Shown one piece after another: positions 1 to 12,200 of a stretch of DNA of 64,000 bases. Source of the stretch: Tigriopus japonicus (taxonomy: Eukaryota > Arthropoda > Copepoda > Harpacticoida > Harpacticidae); the NCBI GenBank assembly GCA_010645155.1, contig JAAGOF010000064.1:912278-976277 (forward strand), written 5' to 3'. Both the position numbers and the translations under genes were made by a program. Every line of letters begins with the position of its first letter. Position 1 is the first letter of the stretch. Below the pieces are notes generated by a model that did not search any database, was not told the DNA's origin, and saw only the letters and a list, made by a program, of their open reading frames with translations.

Positions 1-184
1 AGTACTGTACATATGTGCGTATGTAGCACGTCGTTGGAATCACTCACTACTGTTTCGGAGTGTTGCCGCCTCTTGGCACGGTCGCAACTTGGTATTACTA
101 CTCCAGTATTATTTTGGCCAATCTGCATTTGGCGAACTTCACGTGTCGACGAACTGACTCCGGTCGATCGAGTAAAACCATCCA

Positions 185-575
185 GTCAGTCCTAGGTCAG
201 ACTTGACCCAAAGCAGACGGCATTTTGTGCAACTGAGATTGTTGAAGAAAAACAAGCGAGTAAGCCAACCAAGATCATCAACATCAAGTCGAGTGAGCAT
301 TTGTCTAAGAGACTGGAGCTAGCCACTCAGTCCAGTCATCTTCAGCATCAACATCATCAGTCAATCGACCTTTTTTGTGTGCGGCTTGAGGACCAAGCAA
401 ACCTCAACTCGAGCCCCACTCTCCACAAAAAGGGCCCTCAGTTGAAATACGTGTAGTCAGGGACTGAACACTTTGACTTTCTTGGATCGTTATTTTTTGT
501 CTCTTGCTTGTGAACAGTGTGCATCCAAGTGCTTCTTGCACCCATGCAGTCGGGAAAATACCAGGGCAAAAAGTG
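185..575 (+). other. Possible 5' untranslated first exon of the chitinase-like gene
   Basis: A stretch without a long open frame contains an initiator-like TCAGT near 186 and ends at a strong donor-like AAGTG/GTAAG after position 575. The coding exon at 6197 is preceded by an acceptor, so an upstream untranslated exon must exist. This is a candidate only. No transcript evidence is available, and other donors in the first 6 kb could serve. Confidence 0.2.
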
Positions 576-3500
576 GTAAGTTCTTATTTCGAGTCTGTTT
601 AGGCAATGCAAATGGATGGGTATGTCCTCGGCCAAACCAAATGTGTCTACTAAACGTCTGCTAGAAAACTGAATTTGACTGCAAGGTACAGCCGATCTTC
701 GAAACCTGACTTAATATTGTCATTTTCGATAGGGCTTCTAGTTTATGGCTTGTAGTTCGGCCCCCTATGTGTTCAAGCCCCATTTTCTAGTTTGGATAGG
801 CTTGTTTTGAGAACGTCAACTAGTGTAAGACATGTATGTCTTGGTTGGGTAATAATTCATTGAACGCCTGCATTGGTTTTACGGTTGACGAATTTCGAAG
901 GACTTTCTTTGTCGAAGCAACACCTCGAACTCAGAACCCACAGTTGCAAATACCTTCTTGCCCTCCTCTTCGCCTAGAAAAAAAGGTAATTGTTCTAAGG
1001 ATGTTCGACTCTTCAAGGCCCAAAACTTTCTTGAGCGACTGACAAAATAACCAAGTTGAAGGTGGCGAGAATAAATCTTCAAATTACACTTGATTCCCCA
1101 CTCGATATCCTATTTGGCGATTCATTCCATTAAAAATGCATTTTCTTCGTCAAACCTGGCAAATGGCGTCGACATGCCACACAAGGGGACGTCAATCCCA
1201 CCGGGGGAAATGGTTTCATATCGAATAATGGTTGGGAGATTTGTTTCCGTTTGACATTATCAAGCCCTCGAGAAACACCCTTCTCCCAAGGCATAAGGCA
1301 AGGCATTCTTATCCAACTACTGTACAAGTGTGTCCACAATTCTTCCTTAGGTAAGAACTCAAGTTCTGGCCTGCTCCAATCCTTATGGCCCGTGACCAAT
1401 GCTTTTGAGTTGGTTTATGAGTGTTATCGAATGAATGGCAAATTTGAACAAGTGAGGGCGACTGGACGCCACTCTCTCTCACTCTGTCGACCGCTCATCT
1501 AAGATATTTGGTTATGATGTACTTGAAGTACAATGCCTCATCCCTCAAGATGGCCAGCACATATTTGTACATTTACACTTTTAAATAGAAACTGGAATTT
1601 GAGTGCCCCAAAAGGCGCTTCCGAGTCTAGTTCATTAGCGTGAAGCGGGTTTTCGAAATGCCTGGTCATTTCTTTGACCCACTGAGACCCCAATGATTAA
1701 GCACATTTTGTTACTTGATTTGATCCGTACTCACGGAATCGAGCCAGAATGGATGTCTTCAAAAAATGAATATCGCGTTGGTCTTGCAATACTCCTTGAC
1801 TTGGATGGACCGAGCTCAAGTCGAGTCAAAGGAAATGGTTGAACCGTCCAATCTTTCTCACAGAGCATTCAAGCAGTAAATAACGCCTGGAGGGAAAACT
1901 ACCTACAACATTGACTTGACTTGTGGAGGTGGCCAGACTTGTCCAGTGTTGTTGCCTTTACGATTCTTAGCGTCAAGCATTAACAGGGATATTCGGTTGG
2001 TTATTTGGCAAATGCCTGGGTAAAACATTGATCATGCTCTTATTGTTGTGAAGCAAGTTTATTACTAGATTTGGCCCCTTTTTGGTCAAAACGTGGTCTG
2101 GACGGCGTGGTCGTGGTGGTGGTTTAATCATGGTTCACCGTCAGACAAATGGATGATGTGGCATCAAATTGTGCATTAATGGGTGTAATGAGAGCACTTT
2201 CGACGTCGACTTCGAGACAAGGAATTTTAGGGCCAGGGAAATGGACTCGCTCTTTTTGAGGGCCTTGAAAGTGGCCTACTAAATCATCTTGCGCGATTGT
2301 TGTTGATCTCCTACGACCTTTGAGATATCATCACGCCCCGTTTATTAGCTCGATGGGCGAGGTAACCAATTAAAGGCAAGTTAATTGAAGGGTCCGTGTT
2401 TTATGACGCCGATGTAGGCACGTTTACTCGCGTTGGAAAAGTAGATCAACGTCTGTTGCATTCTGATGATGCCCGTGTCTGGGTTCTGAAGAAGTTGTTG
2501 TCCTAGATTGGCAAACCTACGCAAAAAATTGGATCCGGTAACTTGCAAGTCGAACTCGGAGAGTGTAACAATGGACCCTTGAGGTCACACAATGGCTGAT
2601 CTGACTTTGGACATGGAGCTAGTTGGCATTTAAATGCAAACGAGATCCCGTACGGTCTTATGACATGCAGAAGGCAGATCGTCAGAGGCAACAAAGCCAT
2701 TGGTTGGTTGGTTGGTTGGTTGTGTTGCGAGCTTGGCCTTTCATTCTGCCCAAAAGAATCTCGCAAACAACACCCTTCGAGAGGATGATGCATCATCTTG
2801 ATCGAGTTCATCTATACTCGGCAACACTTTTGATGCCTCTTTTCGAACCTAACATTTCCGCATTGAATTGCATTCAAAAGGCGTCGTGAATCTTCTGATC
2901 CAAATAATTCAGGGCCAGTTTTCACAAAATCATTGCTTTGCTTCTCGACCCTTGAATAACGGACCGAGGACCCAACATAACTGTGACTAACCGGTTTCTA
3001 CTAGATCAATTGACCTCAAGGCTGCAGACAAGCCAGCAAGAAGTAATGTATGTAGGAGCTCGAGGTCCAGAATGTTAAGTGAATGGACCCATTTTGGGCA
3101 ATTTCTTTAGAGTTGGTCTTTATTTGCGTGCGTTGGAATCTCCCAAAAACAGATAGTCGGACGCTTGATTTTTGTCGGAACTTGGAAGTGACGTTCTCGA
3201 AGGGGAACTGTCTTTTCAAGACGGAAGCGAACGACAAACGAGCTGATTTTTAACGCATCTTTCGAAGAACCTGTTTTCTCAATGAAAATGGTCGCGAACC
3301 TGAATAAATACATCGACAATGCCTCTTGAGTAGGATTCTTCTCGTGGTGTTGCCACACAACGAGTTTGAGCTATCAGCCTCCTCCATCTTTTTCATCTCG
3401 CGTCCATCCATTGCCTCTTTTGGGCACTCGAATGTCAAGTTTTTCGCTTTTTCCCCCCATTGGCTTGGATGGAATTTCTGATGCGATTTGGTGGTATTTT

Positions 3501-6147
3501 GTCGTGTAATCAACACTGCATCGACCACTTGGTTTATCTCAAGAGAACTAAGAATGTCGCAAGATTTCTTTCCACAGAAACAAGTCCTCAGATTTCAGCT
3601 TGTTAACATTCCAAAAGATGAGGTTCAGGTCATGGAAGAAATATGACATGAGTTTGTTCCGCTTTAGTCTATTTTGAGTCCTGGTAATCAAAACGATTCG
3701 GCAGGCATCTGGCCTCCTTCTGTGATGTGAAAAATGGCGTTACATTAGTCCTGGCTTGACTTGATGCATAATAATACGAGTGTATCTGAGGCTGTGGGTT
3801 CGCATATCCAGGTATGCCAATTTCTGCTGTCGCTGTTGTCATCGTTACAATTACTTTCCAGACTTCATCCAACGACTGGCTTTGATCTGAAAATCGAACA
3901 GTTCCAATAGTCATCCACTACTGTCAATGAATAATAGATGGCATTTTGTTGGTCAGCTTTGTGTGTATGTAGGTATTCGTTGGTTTGTAGTACGTGCGTC
4001 GATCGTCGACGTTAAGCAAGCGAAAAAAATTTTGATGACAGGCAAAAAAGGTTCAGGGCAGAGGAAATGGAATAATTCATTCAAGGGAAGTGGACGATAA
4101 CGTACGCCAGTTCCGGTCAAAGTGAGGAATGTGAGGTTCCCACGAGATCTAGAACCGTCACAAATTACCTTAAAGATAACCGCAATTCGCCAAAGTCAAA
4201 ACAACCAGATTCGGTAAAGGCGACAACTCGTGTGCAACGTTGGCACTTGGAAACGCCCAAGACGCCCTAAGGTCTTACAAAAGACGCAACAACAATTCTT
4301 TATCAGATGATTGTTTGTTTTGAGAGCGAACGAAAATGTTTTCGCCAAGGAAAAAAAAACATGCATTTTGTGACTTCGCCTTGACTTCAAAATCTCTCAA
4401 TTTTGCAACTTTGTTGGATCGCACTTTTTATACGGCATATCATAATATTAGTGAATGAATTGATTGGCGAACGGCAAACAGAGCTAATTTGTGATCAATT
4501 GTCAAATGCGGTTTGCTTTGCGGGCGGGAAATGCCGAATCCAAGCAATTCTGCGCTCCATCAATCCCTTGTGCTCCTCTCAGGAGTCTACTTGAAAATAG
4601 CATATAAAAATTACTCACCTGTTGGCTGGCCGAGCAATTTCACGGCGAATTAACTTATTTGTTCTATGACTCGACTCTTGGCACTTGTTGCACTTGGCCC
4701 TGGAATATGGAGAAGACGCAGAAGATTGTGTCATTTCGCATGTAACGATGGCTCTGGATCTCTTTAAAAGATTCAACTCCATGATGATCAGAACTAGAGT
4801 CTCGAAAGAGATGTGAGAAAAAGCACTAGCACATGAGATAACATGAAAAAGCTTGATGGAACTTCAGAACAGTTTCACTCGCCGTTTCCTATGGAATGAT
4901 TTTACTGTCCTTGAATGTGACAACATCGGCTTGATTGTTGTGTACGCATGATAAACGATTCATCCTGGCTTCCGACAGGTTTGATATGCTATTTCTCCGA
5001 TGAAGAATGAAGTCTTGTCGATTTCTAAATACGTACATACTAGTACATGGGGGAAAAAGATATTCATAGTTAGCCATGAGCTTCCTTCTCAGTTTACACT
5101 TCAAGTGCGTGCCTATTAAAATGGGAGAGAGAGAGGGAGAGGGTCCTCCTCGAATTATGTACGTACGTACGAACACACTGGCAGGGGATGTACTGCTTTG
5201 AGCTCTTGCTCAACCAAGATTAAGTATCCTTGTGAGTGGAGTCAGTGGACCGACCCACTAGCTTCTTCGCCTAACCTGGCATGAAAAGCCAGCAGAATTT
5301 GTTTAATGATAGCCTTTATTCTCCTCATGATTGATTGGCTTTTCCACTTTACTTTCCAATCTCATTGCGGAACCACCGGTTTTGTATTAACTTATTCACT
5401 CCTACCTGCATACCCACCTACTTAGTGTACCGTAATCAATGGACATATGAGTAGGATCGAGCACGGGTCGTGTGAAATTAGCACCCTGACCGAGTGGGGC
5501 CCTGAAGTGACTTGAAGACTCTTCAGCACATGGGCCCATTGTCATTGGGAGGTTTGACCGAGGTCGACTCGCGTCGAATTGGTGTTTTTTTTACTTCTAC
5601 CTTTTCTCCTTTGGTTCCTTCATATTTAACGCAGTTTTCTGGGTAACGGGCCTGAGGGACAGAGGATCCTGGAATGAAAAAAAGAACTAGGATCATTAGG
5701 ACCCCTGAGAGAGAATACGGAAAAAATGTTGTGCAAGAAACGTAAGGGCCAAGCCAAAACGGAAAGTGATGACATTAAGATAGATTAAAGATCGTCCCGA
5801 TAAAAGGAGAGGCAGAGAATAATTCGGTGATGCTTATGCACATCCTGCGAGTGTTCGTCCGATAAAAGAGAAGGCCAGACAGAATCTCCGCTAAAGTAAC
5901 AGCTCAAAATGATTCAAGGGCGACCCTGGACGATCGAGGTTCGCAAATATAGCGTTGTGATGTGAGTTCCTCATGGTGGTTCTCATCTCCTCTTTCCTCA
6001 AATCCCCGAGAATACGATGATACGTACGTTGATAGATCGTGGTGTCAATCGTTTTATTTGCATTAACTACATAAATCGGCCATTCTCAAGCAATTGCGAA
6101 CTCGAAAACATTGTCAACTGACTTGTCTTGTTCGTCCTATTTTTCAG
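576..6147. other. Gene-free stretch upstream of coding exon 1, probably 5' intron or promoter
   Basis: No conserved coding segment is visible on either strand. It holds a short TTGG run (2701-2722) and ordinary mid-GC sequence. If the donor at 575 is real, this is the first intron of gene 1, closing at the pyrimidine-rich acceptor at 6146-6147. Confidence 0.4.
2701..2722. repeat. (TTGG)n microsatellite
   Basis: About five uninterrupted TGGT units. A complementary AACC run occurs at about 8447-8464. Confidence 0.8.
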
Positions 6148-6278
6148 ATCCAGTCTTGCGTACACGTTGCAGTGTTCCCGTGCCCCTCCAGATTCCATGA
6201 TGGAGGCGGTTTCAACTCGACATATCCCGTATCTGACCCTATGGACGATCATTGTCTCCTTTGCCGTTTCTGCTCAAG
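6148..6278 (+). CDS. Exon with start codon and signal peptide (chitinase-like gene, coding exon 1)
   Basis: A pyrimidine-rich acceptor (tttttcag) ends at 6147, so the exon begins at 6148 with about 49 untranslated bases before ATG at 6197; a second ATG follows at 6200. An in-frame ATG at 6128 lies before the acceptor and would be intronic. Residues 1-26 have a short polar start, a hydrophobic core (LTLWTIIVSFAV) and a likely cleavage after Ala26. The exon ends in phase 1 at the donor gtaagt. Confidence 0.8.
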
Positions 6279-9200
6279 GTAAGTTTGGTCTTGTTTTTGT
6301 ACGAGGAAAAAGAGCATCAACTCCCAAGTCATAAATCCCGCTTAAAAAAAAACCACGTGTCTGCCCAAATATTGTGATACCGTACGTGTTCTCTTTTTGT
6401 CCACTCGGTCCACATGTTTCTTTTTGCACCTTTTCCCGTGTTTGGCCTATCACTGAAATGTTCAGCACCGGTTTTTGAAGGTGGAGATGACAGGGGTGGG
6501 AGGTTGAAGATTGAAATGAACTCATTCAGGTACTGTGTATTCATTCGCATGTGCGTTTAATGTTGGTTTACCACCCAGGGTTCTTTCATCTTGAAAGTCC
6601 TTGGCAATCATGAGCCCATCCTGCTCTCCCTTCTCCTTCTTCTTCTTCTTCTTCTTCTTCTTCTGCTTCTTCTTCCTCCTCTTCCTCCTCCTCCTCCTCC
6701 TCCTTCTTCTCTTTGTAGTCATCGTCTCTGTTTCCTTCCACTGTTTCTTCTTGTCTGCCAGTTCCGATGAAACAATGAGCTTGACAAAATGAAGTTGTTT
6801 GAAGCAATCATCGTCATCATCATCATCATCATCATCATCATCCGTCCTGTGAGAATGGCCTAAGTGAGCAACTAACCGCAGTTGGCAATGGAAAAATTGA
6901 GTCTCTCACGAGTCCAACCAAAAGTCGTGATTTCTCCCCATTGGCTTTTGATTGTGTCACCAGGGGCCAGGCAATCCTGGCTTGAGACAGAGATCATCCT
7001 TGATATGACACTCACATTACGGGAGGGGGTCGTTGAAAGAAGGAGGCGGGAGGGCGTGGACAAGGTAGGCATTCCTACGAACCAAGGCAATGGCCCTTGT
7101 TCAATAAATGCAATTGTACTACTTTGACATCCGAGAGCCAGACCTTCCGGCTACTTATGGTATTGACTGCCCAACACATTTGGATGCGTTTCAAGGCGCG
7201 ATTTCTTTCAACAATGGCTTCCCAATTGCAAAGTTATGAGGTGCAACTGGAAGAAATTGGGGCGGAAAGTACACCTTGAACTCGATGACGGCAACAAGTA
7301 GGCCTTTTGCCATTACTAACCAATGCGTATATAAACGTGTTCAAGTCAAGGATACCAGAAAGGCTTACAACAAGTGTGATCGTGGCGGGATTGACTGAGA
7401 CATCGATAAATTAGATCATTCGCTCAGGAATGCGAATTGGCCAGGGAAGATGCAGGGCCTCCTTTCGTCCCTAATGTAGACGTCGTAACACGCCTTGTCG
7501 TGGAATGTCAGAGTATACAAATAGTGAACAATAGATAGGTCATATTTGTATACTCAGAGAACTTTTTTTTAGTTATTTCATACAATGGGTAGTAAATTGA
7601 AAGAAGAATAAAGGAAAGACACTTAATTCACAATGACTTTTAATTGACTAATAATTCACTTCTAAATACAATGCAAATGTAGATTCATGAAAGGTATTTT
7701 TTCTGCCACTAATATCAAAATGAATGGGTAACAAACTGTGCTTCTAAAAACATTTTCTCATTTTTTCCTTACGTTTGCAAAATATGACCTTTTGTGTACT
7801 TTTCCGACGAGAAAAAAACTCGCTTCGTCCGAGCTCGGTCCTGATCAATTGAATCGGAAATCGTGAAATACTTGTCTCTGCGGGTGATGGTTCAAACGAG
7901 TTTATAGGAAAGGTAATGGAAGTTTCCATCCATTCGCGACAAAGTCATTTCCATTTCTAGTATGAAGTCACCCGGTTTAGTTCCACGGGAACAATTGCCA
8001 AGAGTCTGCATTCCAGAGGTTTTTGGGTCACGGTGAAACGGCCCATAATGAGAGTACCAAGGCACCTGACCTAGGCCCTTTTGTCTCTGCATATGAATCA
8101 TGATGACAACGCATTATGCCATGCTTGCGGTGGGACACGGTAGTGGAACTTAAAAAGGAAAAGGGTCAATTTGGTCGATTTGCCAATATCCGAATGAGCA
8201 CCGAAAGGGATTGGGGATTGTTTGGCGTAATTAAATTGCACTCAAGATGTTTGGCTCCAAAGAGAGGCGGACAAACCAGATTTTTATCTTAATTGTCTTG
8301 TTTGAGATCCTTGCTTTGCGGAAGTGTATTCCAACTTCGCTTCAACGGCCCCCGCTCTGTGGTGTCAGTCAGAAGTTGAGGTCTTCGGTACTGTATTGTG
8401 AATGATGCTCTATGGCCCCAAACTCGGCTTGCCACCCTCGAATCAACCAACCAACCAACCAACCACTCACTCGTTCGTTCGTTCACTCACATACACACTC
8501 ATGCATTCACCCACCCACATTGAAGAATGAAGGCGACTTACTCGCTTTTCATGTTGTTGAATCCGAGGCAAGAATTTCAGGTTTCGAATCGGACAAAAAT
8601 GCAAGTCTCCAGAAAGTTCCAAACGCTTTCCTCAAAGACCCCCAATTATGTTCGAGAGTGGCAACTAGCCGACACTTTGAGGGTGAGAGATGAATCAGAA
8701 GCAACAAGCGGAAAACTAGGTAATACTAGTAATTGACGGTTTGCATCTTAACGTTCACACTCACGAAGTTGGATCATTTGAGATTGCTATCTGTTGGGCC
8801 AAACATCATTTGTCTTTGGACGCCTTGTCGCTTTTTCCTATAAAATTCGTCAGGGACCGCCAATCACGCGATGTATGCTAAACTTCTCAGATTGTTGCCA
8901 AACTACTCGGAAGAAGGGACTGCAACTGCAAGATTGTTGGAAATCCAATGGACCAACATGGCTTAAAAATGGAGCCATACCACAAATTCAATTGGCTAAA
9001 GCGGTTAGTTCGTTCGATGATGCTTTTGTTGGTGTCATCAAAGAGGAAATCAATTCCAACCAAGATTGCTCAGCATGGAGCAAGGCATACGAATGAAGGG
9101 CCATAAAGCAATTCATCAAAGTCTCGTCTTACCACAAAACGTCTGTGCAGAATGATTCAATTGATACAACCAAGTTTGTTTCAACGAAATAGTTCCCTGT

Positions 9201-12200
9201 TTCCTTTTTTTCATTCCGAGGAAACCAAACACTGACAGATGATAGTAATGATGATGAGACCTCGTAACACGATCCATCTGTGCCGATGGATATCGCTCAC
9301 CGTTCTTGGCAATCCAATCAGGATAAGGAGTTGGATATGGCGTTCTTATCAAATCTATTGCCAGTGTTGCTGCATTTGATGCCATTCTATACCTATATGG
9401 AGGGAATCCAGGTGTACTGATATTGTACAGACATATTTCAAGCCATCCATCTATCTATCTATCCATTCATCATCCTCAAACCAAACAGAAATGGAACTTT
9501 TGAGGAATGCTCTGCTCAAAAATGTGTTTTCCCGACAATCTCCGTGTGTGTCTTTGGTCATACCCTTTAAACTGGGGAATGCCAGGCTCTCGGCTCATTT
9601 TAGACTGCTCGTTGGAGATGTTCTTCTGTCTCCTTGCTTTGGTGTGCATGAATGACGACGACGACGGACTGCTGCTGACCTGGACACACACCCATCGATG
9701 GGCTATGGGGAGCTCTTGCGAAATGAAATTGCCGAGGTTTCCATCAGAGTTTGGAATGTGGAATGTAGTTACCGCCGCAGATACATCCATCTATCCATCC
9801 ACCCAAGCGATTACACACACACATACACGCTCGGGGTCACAATGCCTACTTTTGTCAGAAGAGTGATAAGAAAAGGAGGTTCTTTAACTGACCTAGATCG
9901 GTTTCATCGATCAAGAGCAAATTCCTCACTTCTCCAGAACCCTGCTTAGATGGGGCTCGCTTGCTCGTTTGCTTGCTTGTGAGTGTCAGATCTCGCCGTC
10001 GATTTCAATCAAAAAGTGTCTCTGGATGTCAAGAGATGCTCACCTAAATCCTATTTTGACCGCAAATCATCGTTTTAACGTAGCTTGAAGTCTCGAATGG
10101 TTTGTGAACTGACAGACAGCGAGTTTTTTTCTCCATTTCACAATCACGCTCAGAAAATTGGTTCGAGCTTGAGGGAAGGTCTCGAACCAAGTTGTCGTTG
10201 GACCTACTCTCAATGGTGTGCGTATTGATAAGAAAGAAGGCTCAAGACCATTAGAACTTGAGGAGACAATTGGGCAACTCGGGATTGGTTTGGCGGGCAT
10301 TGGCACCACATCTATCATGAAAATTACTCATTGAGCCCTAAATGCAAAAATCAATGAGGTCTAGCTCATGTTTAGCGTGGCTTGCTCTCATTGTCGAGAT
10401 GATGATAAATCACTCCATTCACCTTCATTCATGCAGATTCTGAACGAACCCTTTTACGGCATACTCACTCACTCTCAGCAAAAAATAGATATCTGAATTT
10501 AGTTCGAGCAAAATGTTGTTTGTATCTCAAGGACCCTGCTGAACTAGGTTTGGATCAAACCACGGAACAACCTTATCCTTCGATCATGTGCAAAATTACC
10601 AGAGTGCAATGAGAATATTCCAAGTGGTGCGGTGGCTGGCCAGGATTCATTTATGTGTTCATTTTTTTCCTATTTTCATAATGACAATCCGCTTTTAATT
10701 CTTTTTCAGGAGACTGTCCTTCGTCGTTGGGAACGCCACGGAAAGAGGTGGTTTGCTACTTTGAAGGCAAACGACCCGTATCCTCCTTGGATCCATGCTA
10801 CTGTACCCATGTCATCTATACCAACATCGGACTAGATGAATACTCTCGCGTGAAGGTCACCCAAGGTAAGCATCGGCTGAAATGTGGAGTTGAGATACGA
10901 CTTTTGGCCTTCCGAAATGACCCCGTGTGTCTTGAAAGTAGTTTGGTAATGTTGTCACAGATTTAGAAAAAAGGCAATGAGAAAAAGATGCAAGAGACTG
11001 GATAATTATAATCACTGATTGGCGAATGCATTCCATGTGGCGGAAGCTAAAGGAAATTCACGATTCCCCGCCATCTTACGTTAATGGCGATGATAAGAGA
11101 CGATAAAGCGTATTTCAAGGGTCGAATCTCTCGCCCCGACAACAATGGTATCTGGCATCATAAGCATTCAGTCTCGCCTCAAGAAGCACCTAATAAACCT
11201 AGAAGTCTGTATACGAACAAGATAAAATGCATAGCCTCTACAGTATATATGAATGGCAATCAATATACCCGGAGTACAGAAATAACAAAAAAGTGAAGCC
11301 CTCTTGACAAGAAGTTTGAAACCATAGATGATTCGAGATATCATTTTTCTCACGATTTGACTGTCGACATGAAGTTTGAATAAGCAAGATCTTAGTAGTC
11401 TTTTCAAGTTCAAGATCAAACGTCATTATGCTTTTAGCCTACGGGAGAGAAGTAGGGAGGAAAGAAGAAGAAGAAGCATCATTTCTCGAATCATTGCTAC
11501 GTCTCGTCTCGCCTTTCAGGTCACGAGACGAGCTCTATTCTAATTGTTGGTTGCCATTGGGCGTTTGTCTGAAAAAATGATGATTGACCTGGCGAGATCT
11601 CGCATCATTAAGATGGCCTATCGGAATCTCTTGGTTGACATCTTGAGACGCAATCGTTAACATAGGTCCGCTTGAAGCTCAAAGTTCTTCTTACTTGTGT
11701 GTTGAATATCTTGGATTCTCTTAGTTCAATTAGCTATTATTAGTGATACAATTTTCGTGCTGGGTAGTGTGTTTAGATTCTCACTTGGCCCGAATGCTCT
11801 GTAACTGTTCAGAAGGTTGATAATATGACTGCCAGTGTATGCTCTTTGACATCTTTGTCGAGAGAATGCACTTTTCGTGCATGTAATTGGGTCTTAAAGA
11901 CGTTTTAAATGGAACGTAATTATGGAAGAGGATTGCAAATCTTCTATTCTGCTCAAAAACACTTGTCTTAAAGGCTCTTGACGTAAAAATGAATCAATCT
12001 GAGCAACACAAAATGGGGAAAAACTTAAATTAGACGAACCCAAAGGATAGAATAAGGCGAGCCCGAAGTTGTTGAAATCTGTTATTTCACTTAATCCGTG
12101 TGAGCAAAGTAGATTGTCAACGCACCAAATCACTTCAGGAAGACAAATAGGAACAGAAATTGCCTGAGGACCATCAAAGATGGCATATTAATCATCATTA

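Larger units (their letters stand above)
6279..10709 (+). other. Intron 1 of the chitinase-like gene (4.4 kb)
   Basis: Donor gtaagt, acceptor ctttttcag. It contains two microsatellites (TTC/CTC and ATC) and a perfect 13-bp hairpin at 7511-7555. The open frames in it are short and show no recognisable domain. Confidence 0.75.

Noticed and set aside
751..795. tRNA-like GTTCAAGCC box
   Set aside because: No A-box or cloverleaf stems could be found around it.
6128..6196. Upstream in-frame ATG for the chitinase-like protein
   Set aside because: It lies before the acceptor at 6146-6147; the ATG at 6197 gives a proper signal peptide.
6522..6807. Poly-Lys/Arg and poly-Glu frames on the minus strand
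   Set aside because: Produced by the TTC/TCC microsatellite at 6631-6710; no conserved sequence around it.
9507..9866. 119-codon plus-strand frame in intron 1
   Set aside because: No domain or splice support, and it ends in a CA-rich simple repeat.
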